From: Arenibacter sp. 6A1
Lineage (GTDB): Bacteria > Bacteroidota > Bacteroidia > Flavobacteriales > Flavobacteriaceae
Assembly: GCF_012272855.1 (NCBI RefSeq)
Contig: NZ_JAAXCQ010000012.1
Span: 1-64,000 of the forward strand
Reading direction: 5' to 3'
DNA: 64,000 nucleotides
In this document: piece by piece, positions 35,560-45,233 of the stretch
Layout: every line of letters starts with the position of its first letter
How positions within the stretch are numbered: position 1 is the first letter of the stretch
Notes under the pieces: model-generated
What the model was told of the DNA's origin: nothing
Seen by the model: the letters and a program-made list of their open reading frames with translations, nothing else
Databases searched by the model: none
Program-made: the position numbers and the translations under genes

Positions 35560-36897
35560 ATGAAAAAAAGAGATTTTCTTAAAAGTACCGCTGCATTGGC
35601 GACGGTAGCCTTATTACCAGGGTCTGTGTGGTCAATGACCAATAATAAACGCCTTAGGGTTGTACAAATAGGGGTTTCCAGTATGGGGGCTGCCGATTTA
35701 GAGGCTATTTCCTCTCATGAGCTTGTAGATATTGTGGCACTTTGCGATGTAGATTCCAATGCATTGGCAGCCGCCAAAAAGTTGCATCCAAATGCAAAAA
35801 CATATGCCGATTACAGGCTTCTTTTTAGTGAAATGGGCAGTGATATCGATGCTGTAGTGGTTTCTACACCAGATCATACCCATGCCCCGGCCTCTATGAT
35901 GGCTATGGATATGGGAAAAGCTGTCTACTGTCAAAAACCGCTGACCCATCACGTTTCCGAGGCTAGGGCCATGAGGAAATTGGCGGCAGAGAAAAACTTA
36001 GTGACCCAAATGGGGATTCAGGTACATTCTTTTTACGACTATAAATTGGCCACCTTGCTGATACAGTCCGGGATCATTGGAAAAGTAAAAACAGTAAGGG
36101 CATGGTCGCCAAAGAACTGGGGCTACGACGGACCAGCACCTCAAGGATCGGATCCGGTTCCGGAACATCTAGACTGGAACCTGTGGTTGGGAACATCGGC
36201 AGAAAGACCTTATAAAGAAGGGGCATACCATCCTGGAAATTGGCGAAAAGTATTAGACTATGGTTGTGGAACTTTAGGGGATATGGGAGTGCATATTTTT
36301 GATACCCCCTACAATGCCCTAGCCTTGGATGTGCCTAGAACCATAAAAAATAGCTGTAGACAACCAACAGGCTTTGGATTCCCGGAAGAGAACGTCGTAA
36401 CCTACGAGTTCCCGGGAACCAAGTATACCGCAGAAACTTTAAAATGGGTTTGGTACGACGGAAAGAATGCGCCTTTAAAGCATAAAGATTTAAAACTGCC
36501 CAACAATGAAAAGCTGCCAGAACAAGGAGCCATGTTTATAGGTGAAAAGGGACGCTTGTTACTGCCTCACTTTATGGAATTGCCAAGGCATATTGTCGAT
36601 GGGAAATACCAAGAGCTCGATGTGACCGAATTAGAACGCAGTGGGAAAATCGGGGCTCCTTTGAGAGATTACGACAAGGAAGGAAAAATGCACTACCATC
36701 AGTTTGTAGATAGCTGTTTGGGCAAGGATGAGTGCAGCGCGCCATTCTCTTATTCGGCCAGACTGACAGAAACAATTCTCTTAGGGGTAATTGCCGGTCG
36801 TTTCCCGAATAAAACATTGCACTGGGACAATAAAACCGCTCAGTTTTTAGAGCCGGAAGCCAATAAGTTTTTAGATGCCCCGTATAGGGATTTCTAA
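35560..36897 (+). CDS. Tat-exported Gfo/Idh/MocA-family oxidoreductase
   Basis: The protein has 445 residues. The N-terminal signal MKKRDFLKSTAALATVALL is Tat-like (here a KKR motif rather than RR), and such proteins are commonly exported by Tat in Bacteroidota. The Rossmann start RLRVVQIGVSSMG is followed by LCDVDS and VVVSTPDHTHAPASM, then the EKP-like YCQKPLTHHVSEAR motif. The C-terminal (alpha/beta) part includes DMGVHIFDTPYNAL. Sugar-type substrates are typical. Next to DUF1080, it may oxidise a glycoside at C3 before cleavage; this link is inferred. Confidence 0.9.
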   Translation: MKKRDFLKSTAALATVALLPGSVWSMTNNKRLRVVQIGVSSMGAADLEAISSHELVDIVALCDVDSNALAAAKKLHPNAKTYADYRLLFSEMGSDIDAVVVSTPDHTHAPASMMAMDMGKAVYCQKPLTHHVSEARAMRKLAAEKNLVTQMGIQVHSFYDYKLATLLIQSGIIGKVKTVRAWSPKNWGYDGPAPQGSDPVPEHLDWNLWLGTSAERPYKEGAYHPGNWRKVLDYGCGTLGDMGVHIFDTPYNALALDVPRTIKNSCRQPTGFGFPEENVVTYEFPGTKYTAETLKWVWYDGKNAPLKHKDLKLPNNEKLPEQGAMFIGEKGRLLLPHFMELPRHIVDGKYQELDVTELERSGKIGAPLRDYDKEGKMHYHQFVDSCLGKDECSAPFSYSARLTETILLGVIAGRFPNKTLHWDNKTAQFLEPEANKFLDAPYRDF

Positions 36898-36941
36898 ACA
36901 GCCATTGCCCGGTTCAGAAAATAAGTATCAAGATAAAGTGA

Positions 36942-36990
36942 AACCCTTGCCTGTCCACGGATAATACCGTGGAAGGCAAGGGTTTTTTTA
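36942..36990 (+). terminator. Terminator after the Gfo/Idh/MocA gene
   Basis: A stem of about 18 bp with one mismatch (36942-36960 with 36967-36984), 6-nt loop and Ts to 36989. Confidence 0.85.
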
Positions 36991-37069
36991 TGGAATCGGG
37001 GCAGAACGGGGCTTTGATGAATCCATGCCTAGTAGATGAACTGCTACCGCTACGCTCCATGTGTGTGTA

Positions 37070-37159
37070 TTTTGCGTTAGGGACCGAAGCGGCATCCCCG
37101 CAGCAGCGCAAGGGATATAGCAAAGGGCCCGACCGACGCAGGAGGGAACGCCCAAGTTA
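37070..37159 (+). repeat. ~90-bp dispersed intergenic repeat, copy B
   Basis: Same element as 8307-8398: TTTTGCGTTAGGGACCG, then GGCATCCCCGCAGCAGCGCA and GGGATATAG, ending AACGCCCAA. About ten scattered differences from copy A. Confidence 0.85.
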
Positions 37160-37371
37160 TTTTTTCTATACCTATAAAAATTAGGCATAGACGTTACTTT
37201 ATGCCGATTATCAATACTTCAATTATGTAAGTAAGTGACCTTAAAAAATCGGAAAAATCTCGTTTTATTTTTTTATATTGTAGTAGCTGAAGTTATGGTG
37301 AAAAAGATATGGGGAGACGGTAGATTGAGAGGTTGTGCCGCCTTAATTGTTTAAAAATAAAAAGGTGTAAA

Positions 37372-37692
37372 ATGGAAAAAGTAGCGTTGCGATCAAAAAT
37401 AATAAGGACGGAAAATGAGCTTTCCGATTTAAATAACGAATTGTCCAGAGAACAGTTGGAAGAAGTTAGGCTGCTGAAAAAAATGGATGAATTTAAGTGG
37501 AACACGGCTAAAGCGATCTCCACGACCGCTGTGCATACTCAGGACAGACAAAAACAATCCTGCGCCATTCAACTTCATAGGGTAGCCCGAAGTATCCGGG
37601 AGTTGTCCCAAAAAATAATGGTTAAGGAAAAGGAACTGAGAAATTTTATACGCCATATGGAAACGGTACAGAAGCGTCTAGTCGTTCTTTAA
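37372..37692 (+). CDS. Small coiled-coil protein, unknown function
   Basis: The protein has 106 residues from the ATG at 37372. It is highly charged and predicted fully helical, with heptad-like Leu/Ile spacing (KIIRTENELSDLNNELSREQ and again near the C terminus). No signal peptide or domain. It is basic and could bind nucleic acid. An ORF of this length is supported by coding-like codon use; the identity is unknown. Confidence 0.55.
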   Translation: MEKVALRSKIIRTENELSDLNNELSREQLEEVRLLKKMDEFKWNTAKAISTTAVHTQDRQKQSCAIQLHRVARSIRELSQKIMVKEKELRNFIRHMETVQKRLVVL

Positions 37693-37900
37693 AGATTTAA
37701 TACCATAAAAAGAACATGGGAAGGAGCCGATAGAACCTTCGTTGGATGCAGTCTTAACAGCTAAATTAGTTATAAGTCTTTTAATAACAATTTCTTGTAA
37801 GAATAAAAGAAGTAAACTAGGAAAAAGTGAAGCTGCTATAATTTGTTAAAATTAATTAAAAAAGCATATTTTTTTTTGACGTACCTTCGTAAAAAAATTA

Positions 37901-38509
37901 ATGTCTATAGAACGTAAAGTTAAAGAAATAGAACGTTTATTTGGTCGCTTAGAGGAAGATATTGCGACCTTTCAGTCAGAATCCTCCCTATCTTGTAAAG
38001 CAGGTTGTGGCAAATGCTGTAACCATCCTGAAATAAATGCGTCCCCATTAGAATTTTTGCCTTGGGCATTCCATCTCTTTTTAAACGGAGATCCCCTAGC
38101 AGTGTTGGAAGAATTAAATGCAGGGAAATCTGCGGTCTGCCATCTTTATAAGCCTGTTTCCGTAATAGAGAAGGAAAATGGCAGTTGCAGTGAATATAAA
38201 TATCGTGGATTAATTTGTCGCCTTTTTGGGTATGGTGCCAGTAGGGATAAATTGGGAGAACTGCGGTTGGTGACTTGTAAAATTATCAAAGAAAATCAGA
38301 AAGAGAGCTTTGAAAAAACAGTTGAAGCGATGAAGAAAGGTCTCTATGTGCCTATTTTTACCGATTATTACATGCATCTTAATCAAATAGACTTTAGATT
38401 AGGGAATACCATTGTGCCTATTAACAAAGCTATGAAAATAGCGATCGAAGAAGTATTGCATTATTATGCGTACCGACCGTTGCCAGAAGGCCATAAAACT
38501 ACAGCTTAA
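37901..38509 (+). CDS. YkgJ-type cysteine-cluster protein
   Basis: The protein has 202 residues. The N-terminal Cys cluster CKAGCGKCC (Cys32, Cys36, Cys39, Cys40) and later CHLYKP, CSEYKYRGLICRLFGYG and a Cys in VTCK are the family signature (PF03692, putative zinc- or iron-chelating). The cysteine set suggests an Fe-S or zinc centre. Function unknown; the family sometimes acts with methyltransferases. Short AT-rich upstream region and a convergent terminator follow. Confidence 0.88.
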   Translation: MSIERKVKEIERLFGRLEEDIATFQSESSLSCKAGCGKCCNHPEINASPLEFLPWAFHLFLNGDPLAVLEELNAGKSAVCHLYKPVSVIEKENGSCSEYKYRGLICRLFGYGASRDKLGELRLVTCKIIKENQKESFEKTVEAMKKGLYVPIFTDYYMHLNQIDFRLGNTIVPINKAMKIAIEEVLHYYAYRPLPEGHKTTA

Positions 38510-38520
38510 AATAAAAGAAT

Positions 38521-38549
38521 TTCTATAGGGGCATTCTGCCCCTATAGAA
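38521..38549. terminator. Convergent hairpin
   Basis: A 13-bp perfect stem, TTCTATAGGGGCA with TGCCCCTATAGAA, 3-nt loop, between convergent genes. There is no clear T-run, so it may be a weak terminator. Confidence 0.5.
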
Positions 38550-38561
38550 GTCTATTACCCC

Positions 38562-40199
38562 TTAGGATTTTAAATCGATTTCTTTTAAATTTTCGATTCT
38601 ATTGCGCTTTAAAAAGGCGTCAATAGTTTCAAAGTGCTCAATGACACGTTTGTCCTTAAACTCAAAAACCTTTTCCGATAGTCCTTGTAAAAAGTCACGG
38701 TCGTGAGATACTAGGATAAGGGTACCGTCAAAAGCTAACAAGGCTTCTTTAAGCACGTCTTTGGATTTAAGGTCCAAATGGTTGGTAGGCTCATCGAGGA
38801 TTAAAAGGTTTACAGGTTCTAACAACAATTTGACCATTGCAAGACGGGTCTTTTCTCCTCCAGAAAGCACACTGACCTTTTTGTCCAACATATCACCACT
38901 GAACATAAACCTGCCCAAAATATTTTTTATCTGTGTACGTATATCACCTTGAGCTACTTCGTCTACAGTTTGGAATATGGTGAGTTCCGGATCTAATAGG
39001 GAAGCTTGGTTTTGTGCGAAATAGCCCACCTTTACATTGTGACCTAGTTCGCATGTACCCTCAAAGTCCAGTTCGCCCATAATCGCTTTGATCATGGTAG
39101 ATTTTCCCTCTCCGTTCCGACCTACGAAAGAAACTTTCTCGCCCCTGGAAATAGAAAGGTTGGCATCTTTAAAGACTACATGATCGCCGTAGGATTTGGA
39201 CAAAGATTCTGCGGTTACCGGATAATCTCCAGATCGTACTGCCGGTGGAAAGCGCAGTTTTAAGGCGCTAGTATCTATTTCATCGATCTCTATGATCTGT
39301 AATTTTTCCAACATCCGTTCCCGCGAGGTTACTTGGTTAGTTTTGGAATAGGTACCCTTAAAGCGATCGATAAAGGCTTGGTTGTCCGCAATAAATTTTT
39401 GCTGCTCTTGGAAGGCCTTTATCTGGTGGCTTCTTCTATCTTCGCGCAATTGTAGGTAATGAGTATAATTGGCCTTGTAATCATAGATCTTGCCCATGGT
39501 TACTTCGATGGTGCGGTTGGTGATATTGTCAATAAAGGTTTTGTCGTGTGAGATAACGACCACAGCCTTTGCCTTGTTCAATAAAAAGTCTTCCAGCCAT
39601 ATTACAGATTCTATATCCACGTGGTTGGTAGGCTCATCTAAAAGAATAAGATCTGGTTTTTGTAAAAGAATTTTAGCCAGTTCGATTCGCATTCGCCAAC
39701 CCCCGCTAAATTCGCTGGTAGGTCTATTAAAATCTTCCCGTTTAAAGCCAAGACCACCAAGGGCCTTTTCTACCTCGGCCTCATAGTTGATATCATCCAA
39801 GGCATAAAATTTTTCACCTAAATCAGATACCTTTTCTATGATTTTCATGTAGGCATCGGACTCGTAATCTGTTCGGGTTTCCAATTCCTTGTTTAAACGC
39901 GCTATTTCATCGCGCATCGTAAATATTTCCTGAAAAGCCTTGGAGGCTTCCTCAAAGACAGTACAATTGTCATCGGTCAATAAATGCTGGGGTAAATAGG
40001 CAATGACCGCATCTTTAGGGAAACGGATGTGCCCTCGAGTAGGTTTTTGCTCCCCAGCGATGATCTTCATCATCGTGGATTTTCCTGCTCCATTTTTACC
40101 CATGAGGGCAATTTTATCATTTTCATTGATGACAAAGGAAACATCGCTAAACAATGTATCGCCACTAAACTCTACTGCAATTGCATCTACTGAAATCAT
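38562..40199 (-). CDS. ABC-F family ATPase (YbiT/EttA-like)
   Basis: The protein has 545 residues with two ABC domains and no membrane segments. First domain: Walker A GKNGAGKST and signature FSGGWRMRIELAKILLQKPDLILLDEPTNH. The linker (about 240-310) carries the Lys/Arg-rich P-site tRNA-interaction motif region. Second domain: GRNGEGKST, LSGGEKTRLAMVKLLL and LILDEPTNHLD. ABC-F proteins act on the ribosome at translation initiation or stalling. It has its own promoter (40221-40228). Length and pattern fit YbiT or EttA more than an antibiotic-resistance ABC-F. Confidence 0.95.
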   Translation of the reverse strand: MISVDAIAVEFSGDTLFSDVSFVINENDKIALMGKNGAGKSTMMKIIAGEQKPTRGHIRFPKDAVIAYLPQHLLTDDNCTVFEEASKAFQEIFTMRDEIARLNKELETRTDYESDAYMKIIEKVSDLGEKFYALDDINYEAEVEKALGGLGFKREDFNRPTSEFSGGWRMRIELAKILLQKPDLILLDEPTNHVDIESVIWLEDFLLNKAKAVVVISHDKTFIDNITNRTIEVTMGKIYDYKANYTHYLQLREDRRSHQIKAFQEQQKFIADNQAFIDRFKGTYSKTNQVTSRERMLEKLQIIEIDEIDTSALKLRFPPAVRSGDYPVTAESLSKSYGDHVVFKDANLSISRGEKVSFVGRNGEGKSTMIKAIMGELDFEGTCELGHNVKVGYFAQNQASLLDPELTIFQTVDEVAQGDIRTQIKNILGRFMFSGDMLDKKVSVLSGGEKTRLAMVKLLLEPVNLLILDEPTNHLDLKSKDVLKEALLAFDGTLILVSHDRDFLQGLSEKVFEFKDKRVIEHFETIDAFLKRNRIENLKEIDLKS

Positions 40200-40220
40200 A
40201 CCGCTTATATTTTAAAAGTG

Positions 40221-40228
40221 CAAAACTA
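40221..40228 (-). promoter_or_regulatory. -7 promoter element of the ABC-F gene
   Basis: TAGTTTTG on the minus strand, an exact TAnnTTTG match, 22 bases before the ATG. Confidence 0.55.
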
Positions 40229-40289
40229 AATAAAAGGAACGTACCAAGTAGGATTATTATAATTTAACCAAGACTTCCATGTTTTGTTT

Positions 40290-41003
40290 TTATGCTTTTG
40301 TGCGGGTGCGCTTTCTTAATTTGGCAAGTCGGTCTGTGTAGTAAGCTTTTAATTCTTCCTTAAAACTCATGGGGTTGGCATAGGTGGTGAGCACTTTATA
40401 GGTATACCTGCCTTTGACCTCTGCCAATTGCGATTGTAATGCTTGTAATTCCATTTCTAAATAGGCATTACCGTCCATAGCAGTAGGCTTTAATAAAGGC
40501 TCAGAAGCAATAAGGGCATGACCACTAAATATATGGGCGTGATACGCCTGCAGGGTAGCCAAATCGCCAGATTGGTAAATGTCGATAAGTTTAGAGGTAA
40601 CCTCTGTGGCCAAGTCTAATTTTTCTTCTTGCATGGAAAATTTGTCCGGATGCACATAAAGCATCGCTTCTCGGTACAATCGTTTTTTCTCTTTTTGCTC
40701 TTCAGGATTCTTTTGGATAGGCTTCGTATGTTTGGAAGGTTGAAGCCCCTGGGGAGCCGAAAAATTTTTACCGCGTTTTTTTTGTGATAAACGCTTTTCC
40801 TTCTTCGCTTTCTTTTGTTGCTTGTAAAGTAAGCTCAGCTCTTGTTCGGCTATAATCTCATCTGCAACATAGGCACGGAGGATATTTTCAAAGGCAGCAA
40901 CCTTTTGTAATACCTCCCGCAATTCTACGGTAAGTTTATCAATCTTCCCTTGTAAAAGAGATGGATCGGAAGCTGGAATACTGGGGAGCTTTTCGTGGTT
41001 CAT
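40290..41003 (-). CDS. J-domain (DnaJ-like) protein of unknown function
   Basis: The protein has 237 residues. It starts with a helical, coiled-coil segment (about 15-60) and a basic linker (60-105) rich in Lys. A J-domain-like stretch, REAMLYVHPDKF (His118-Pro119-Asp120), carries the HPD motif needed to stimulate Hsp70. C-terminal helices follow. J domains are usually at the N terminus; here it is in the middle. Partner chaperone and substrate are not clear; DnaJ itself is not adjacent. Confidence 0.75.
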   Translation of the reverse strand: MNHEKLPSIPASDPSLLQGKIDKLTVELREVLQKVAAFENILRAYVADEIIAEQELSLLYKQQKKAKKEKRLSQKKRGKNFSAPQGLQPSKHTKPIQKNPEEQKEKKRLYREAMLYVHPDKFSMQEEKLDLATEVTSKLIDIYQSGDLATLQAYHAHIFSGHALIASEPLLKPTAMDGNAYLEMELQALQSQLAEVKGRYTYKVLTTYANPMSFKEELKAYYTDRLAKLRKRTRTKA

Positions 41004-41276
41004 GAGTCAAAAAAACTATCGGAAACAACAGTCCAAAAAACGAAATTAAGGGGTGTTCCCTTAGGCAATGTTGGCTGTTGGAAAATGTACGAACGGATAT
41101 GTTTAGATCCTTTAATATAAAATGATTTTATAAGATAAAAAAAAATACAGCTGTTAGAGCCGTATTTTTTTGAATCGGGTCGCCGTATTTTACACAGTCC
41201 GATCTGGTATTGTGGTATGATACAGCTTTTTTATTTTGCTTTGGCTATCCGTAGTCGATATGGTTAAATCTAGATC

Positions 41277-41618
41277 TTAAAAATCTAAATCTTCTTCCAA
41301 TTCGCTTTCGATATCATCAAGCTCCTTAATAGCATCTTCTTTGGACGTCTCTATGCGGTTTTCAAAGTTGGTATCGTTTACTACCTTATCTTTTATAACA
41401 AACAGCTTTGTAATTCCGGCCAGACAAATTAATGCCGTGGCAATCAAAATATATTTTGGAAATTTCTTTTTGGATTCATCAGAACTTCTGTAGGCTAAGT
41501 AGCCAAATAATAGCGCTGCTATGGCAGGGATCATAAGGAGACTTCCCAAAGGGAGAATTAAAAAAACAATGGCTAAGATAGTAGCGGCACAGGCTACAGT
41601 AATAAAAATGCTTCTCAT
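41277..41618 (-). CDS. Small membrane protein
   Basis: The protein has 113 residues. Three hydrophobic stretches (about 3-20, 24-45 and 59-75) predict two or three membrane segments; the C-terminal 35 residues are acidic (ending ELEEDLDF). No recognised family. It begins 16 bases beyond the stop... of the minus-strand order: the DUF3108 gene lies 15 bases upstream, so the two form an operon. Function unknown. Confidence 0.65.
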   Translation of the reverse strand: MRSIFITVACAATILAIVFLILPLGSLLMIPAIAALLFGYLAYRSSDESKKKFPKYILIATALICLAGITKLFVIKDKVVNDTNFENRIETSKEDAIKELDDIESELEEDLDF

Positions 41619-41633
41619 AATAAGTAATGGTTT

Positions 41634-42398
41634 TTAGATTCCTTTCGAAGAAATCAAGGTTAATTGTCCACTCCCCACGGGAATGCTGAATTTTATTAGG
41701 GCAGGTAGCTTTTTAGCATCGGCGGTTAGATAAATAATGTTTTCCCCTTTGCCTTTTAGTTTTGCTTCCTGGGTCAAGAGCAAAATTTTATAACAGCTTG
41801 TTTTACCCAAATCTTTTAGAACAATATCTTCTTTGCCTATATATTTAACGGCCACGTTTTTTTCGGTATTATCGAATATTACTTTTAACGATAATTTGTC
41901 GCCTGGCTTGGCCTTAGATATATCCATGTTTCGCAATTGGTACAGCGTGGATATAACATCGTTGGTATTGTAATCTATGGGTACTATAGTTTCTTTTACA
42001 ATGCCGTTTTTTTTGGAGACACTACTTTTTACAGTGCGTTTAGTATAGTTGAAAATGTATTTTTCTTTTTTAATATAGCCCCCTTCATAAACATCGCGCT
42101 TATACAGTACGGGTTTTAAGGTTTTAGGGTTTACGTAAGCCTCGTATAAATCGCGGATCTTAAAGAAACTATCCCATTTCTCAAAGGTCGCAGCAGTGCA
42201 TTTTAAATGCAACATGGTGCTTTTAGAAGTTTTTACTTCCTGGGCCTCCATAGTTACTTGGGCCAGTTGGGTTAGTAGGCCGCTGATATTATAAGAGGCA
42301 GCGTACACTAGTTTTTCGCCGCTTTTAATAGTGGTGTTTTCTTGTGAAATCCCAAGAATATAACAGAAGAATAAAAGTGTTGATAGTCGTAATTTCAT
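41634..42398 (-). CDS. DUF3108-family exported protein
   Basis: The protein has 254 residues with a signal peptide (about 1-20, cleaved near SQEN). The DUF3108 pattern is visible: EKLVYAASYNISGL at the start, then a beta-rich lipocalin-like body (VLYKRDVYEGGYIKKEKY) and the DVISTLYQLRN helix. DUF3108 proteins are periplasmic with unknown function. It is followed by the small membrane protein gene 15 bases downstream, so both are probably co-transcribed. Confidence 0.82.
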   Translation of the reverse strand: MKLRLSTLLFFCYILGISQENTTIKSGEKLVYAASYNISGLLTQLAQVTMEAQEVKTSKSTMLHLKCTAATFEKWDSFFKIRDLYEAYVNPKTLKPVLYKRDVYEGGYIKKEKYIFNYTKRTVKSSVSKKNGIVKETIVPIDYNTNDVISTLYQLRNMDISKAKPGDKLSLKVIFDNTEKNVAVKYIGKEDIVLKDLGKTSCYKILLLTQEAKLKGKGENIIYLTADAKKLPALIKFSIPVGSGQLTLISSKGI

Positions 42399-42726
42399 AG
42401 GTCGCTATTTATTGGTTTTTAAAGGTCCTATGTAATTCAGTATAGCTAAATACATTTTACGACCAGTTTTTGGTTATGCCCAATTCTTAACATGGTAGTA
42501 AGTATGAGCCGATTTTCGCCGACAAATGTATTATTAAAAAGGATTGGTTGTGAAATATTATTTTTCGATTTTAAAAGTAGGGGAAAGAAGGTATAATAGG
42601 GACTGTGTGCGGGTCTAAAAACTCTCTAGGAAAGGAAGTGTCAGTCTTAAATTTGGCGTGTTGATCTGATTTGTTTACAAATAAAATTACTTGCTTTATA
42701 TGAAAAGCAACTAGGACATCAATTTG
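42399..42726. other. Intergenic, nothing recognised
   Basis: About 330 bases between two minus-strand genes. No ORF or hairpin with a T-run was noticed. Confidence 0.4.
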
Positions 42727-44976
42727 TTATTCGGTAACATGCGAGCTGTATTTTTGGGTGGTCGATTTTAAATTCTCGACCAAATTCTTTAACCATATTA
42801 GTTGATTGTATATTAAATGTGCTTCCTGAAGGTTAAGCAGCATTTCCTCCCTAATTGGGCTGTGTCCTAAATTTAATTCTTTCTCGCGTTCTTCGACCAA
42901 AAGTTCATAGGAGTTCTTTAATTTTTCTTGGGCAAGGATAAGCCCTTCTTGTTGGGGAGGACATATTTCTTTTTTTTGATCCAATAGTTTTAGGGTTTCC
43001 AATAGGGTATTTTCAATATGGTCTACTACCGTAATAAAATTATCAGAGGCTTCGGTGGTTTTGTGGTGTTGAATAAAAGAGCCAAGAGATGCCAAGGTAG
43101 AAAGGATGGTATTGTTTAGGGTGACCATCTCGTAGACCGGTTCCCAAGCCTTTCGTTTAGATGCAGGGTCTTGGGTCATACGTTGAAAAGCAGCATTTAA
43201 ATTGCTAATGGCTAAAAATGCGTGTTTACGGGTTACCTTATAGGAAACGTCCATCACCTCCTTGGTTCGGTAAAACTTTTTTATCGACAATAAATAGTCC
43301 GTGTTGCAACGGATGGCAGCCACCAAGAATCGTTCTAGATTCATAAACTCCCAACTGGGCCATAGCAAGTAGTTGGCCACTACGGCCAGTAAGGCTCCAA
43401 TGGCGGTATCTAATACTCTATATTGTATTATTTCAAAAGCATTGGGGGTAAGAAGGGAATAGGAAAAAATGATGGTGGTAGTAAAAAATACGGCCGCCCA
43501 ACGATAGTTCTGTTGTGTTAATGAAAGGGCAAAGGTTAATGAAATGGCTGCCAATATTGAATAAACAGCTGTGCTTTGGGTCATAAATATAATGACGGCA
43601 GCAATAACGGCACCAATTAAAGTACCCGCTATTCTATTGATAGAGCGTCCCTTGGTAAGCCCGTAATTTGGTCGCATTATCACCAATAAGGTTAGAATAA
43701 TCCAGTAAGTGTTTTTAATTTCTAAAAGGGTACCAAAGAAATAGGTAATGGTTGCCGTTACCGCAAAGCGTAAGGAATGCCGGAAAATAGGTGAGTTAAA
43801 ACTTAGGTTTTCCAAAATAATTCTGGAACTGTAGTCTTGGGTAGTAATAAACTGCTGGGCCTCACTACTTTTTAAAGTTGTTCTCGAAGCGAGTTCAGAA
43901 TTGGACAATACCCGTCGTATGGCCCTGATCTTTTGCAGCTGAAGCTCTAAATAGTCATAGAGGTTTTTTAAAATTATAGCACCTTCCCGTGCTTTGGGTA
44001 GGGTAACTATTGCTACATATTCTGCAATGGCATTATTGGCCGCATCCAGAACAAGTAGTAAGCTATCCTTGCTGTGGATTTTGTCCTTTTTTAGGATGGT
44101 TTCTGCCAATTCTTTTAAGTGGTTTCCAAAAACGAAATTGACATCGATGAATTTTTGTAGGTGTTGAGAGTGATCCTTAAACAGGGTGTCAATTTTATTG
44201 TATTCCAAATTGTTTGCCAAGGACAATTCTAAAATATCTACTAAGGATATAAATATCAGTAGGCGTTTTTCATCAAAATGTGTTCTTCCCGATTTTGTTC
44301 GCGCCATTAACAAAAGCTCCCGAAGTAGCTCGTGTTTTTCACTGATCTGGGTCTGTAGCTGAAATACATTTTTAAAGTTCTCTTCCCTAGCATTTTTTTG
44401 GGTAATCAGCTTTCCGCGGGCAATAAGGTAGTCGCCGGTTAAATCAAGGGTGTCGGCCAATAATTGGTCCTCGTCCTTTTTAGGCAATATCCAATGAGAG
44501 ACAAGCGAGATACAGAGATAGAATAGCCCGCCAATAGCAATACATAGAATATGAATCCATAAAGGGGTGTCCGAAATTTTAGTGGTCAAACCTAACACCA
44601 TGGCCATTAGTCCAGAAAAGGAAACTAAAGAGCCACGAAAGCCATACACTGATAAAAGCGATATGCCAAAGGAGAGCACAGCTATGACAGCTAGCAATAC
44701 CCAAAAATAGGGGTGACTTATTGCAACAATAAAGGTCACCACCATGGTGAGGGCAATGCTTATTAAAATACTATTGATCTTTCGTTTTAAACTCCCGGGA
44801 ATATCACTTGGAGCGTTCAATAAGATTCCTATCGCAATGGAGATGGCGTAGTCCGAATGGCCCATCGGGATTAGTGTGGTCAAAGGAATTAAAATAGCTA
44901 TGGTGACGATTAATCCTCGAAAAAAGTTGGAGCTTTTAAAAAACAGATAGAGTGAGTTGATTCGTTCCTTTAGCAT
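42727..44976 (-). CDS. FUSC/YccS-type integral membrane protein
   Basis: The protein has 749 residues from the ATG at 44976. Two sets of about five or six hydrophobic segments (about 15-170 and 385-530) each precede a long cytoplasmic helical domain. This duplicated layout and motifs such as YWIILTLLVIMRPNYG with TKGRSINRIAGTLIGAV are typical of the FUSC (fusaric acid resistance) / YccS family. They are presumed efflux or aromatic-acid transporters; substrate unknown. A YccS-type N-terminal domain of unknown function is present. Single gene. Confidence 0.9.
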   Translation of the reverse strand: MLKERINSLYLFFKSSNFFRGLIVTIAILIPLTTLIPMGHSDYAISIAIGILLNAPSDIPGSLKRKINSILISIALTMVVTFIVAISHPYFWVLLAVIAVLSFGISLLSVYGFRGSLVSFSGLMAMVLGLTTKISDTPLWIHILCIAIGGLFYLCISLVSHWILPKKDEDQLLADTLDLTGDYLIARGKLITQKNAREENFKNVFQLQTQISEKHELLRELLLMARTKSGRTHFDEKRLLIFISLVDILELSLANNLEYNKIDTLFKDHSQHLQKFIDVNFVFGNHLKELAETILKKDKIHSKDSLLLVLDAANNAIAEYVAIVTLPKAREGAIILKNLYDYLELQLQKIRAIRRVLSNSELASRTTLKSSEAQQFITTQDYSSRIILENLSFNSPIFRHSLRFAVTATITYFFGTLLEIKNTYWIILTLLVIMRPNYGLTKGRSINRIAGTLIGAVIAAVIIFMTQSTAVYSILAAISLTFALSLTQQNYRWAAVFFTTTIIFSYSLLTPNAFEIIQYRVLDTAIGALLAVVANYLLWPSWEFMNLERFLVAAIRCNTDYLLSIKKFYRTKEVMDVSYKVTRKHAFLAISNLNAAFQRMTQDPASKRKAWEPVYEMVTLNNTILSTLASLGSFIQHHKTTEASDNFITVVDHIENTLLETLKLLDQKKEICPPQQEGLILAQEKLKNSYELLVEEREKELNLGHSPIREEMLLNLQEAHLIYNQLIWLKNLVENLKSTTQKYSSHVTE

Positions 44977-45186
44977 GCTACAAAAATACATTCATTATTG
45001 GTCCCTAATATAATTATAAGACTAGAATTTCTTACAGAATTGGTTTTAAAAGAAAATTCTTTGCTATTTAAGAGTTTACATAGGTGCCGACCGGGATGTA
45101 ATGGTTTCGGCGGAAGAGAAAAATGGCTGTTGACGGCTCGGAGAAGTTGGGAAATAGGGCCGCGGAAAATGGCAAAGGGATATAAA

Positions 45187-45215
45187 AAAAGCCGAAATCT
45201 ATGATTTCGGCTTTT
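45187..45215. terminator. Terminator downstream of the DUF2911 gene
   Basis: AAAAGCCGAAAT (45187-45198) pairs with ATTTCGGCTTTT (45204-45215) around a 5-nt loop. Confidence 0.85.
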
Positions 45216-45233
45216 ATAAAATTCTGGGAATGT

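Noticed and set aside
36969-37188. Overlapping ORFs of 66-71 residues on both strands
   Set aside because: They lie on the terminator and on dispersed repeat copy B; no signal, domain or codon bias supports them.
45090-45180. Possible fourth copy of the dispersed repeat
   Set aside because: Only GGCAAAGGGATATA resembles the element; the rest does not align.
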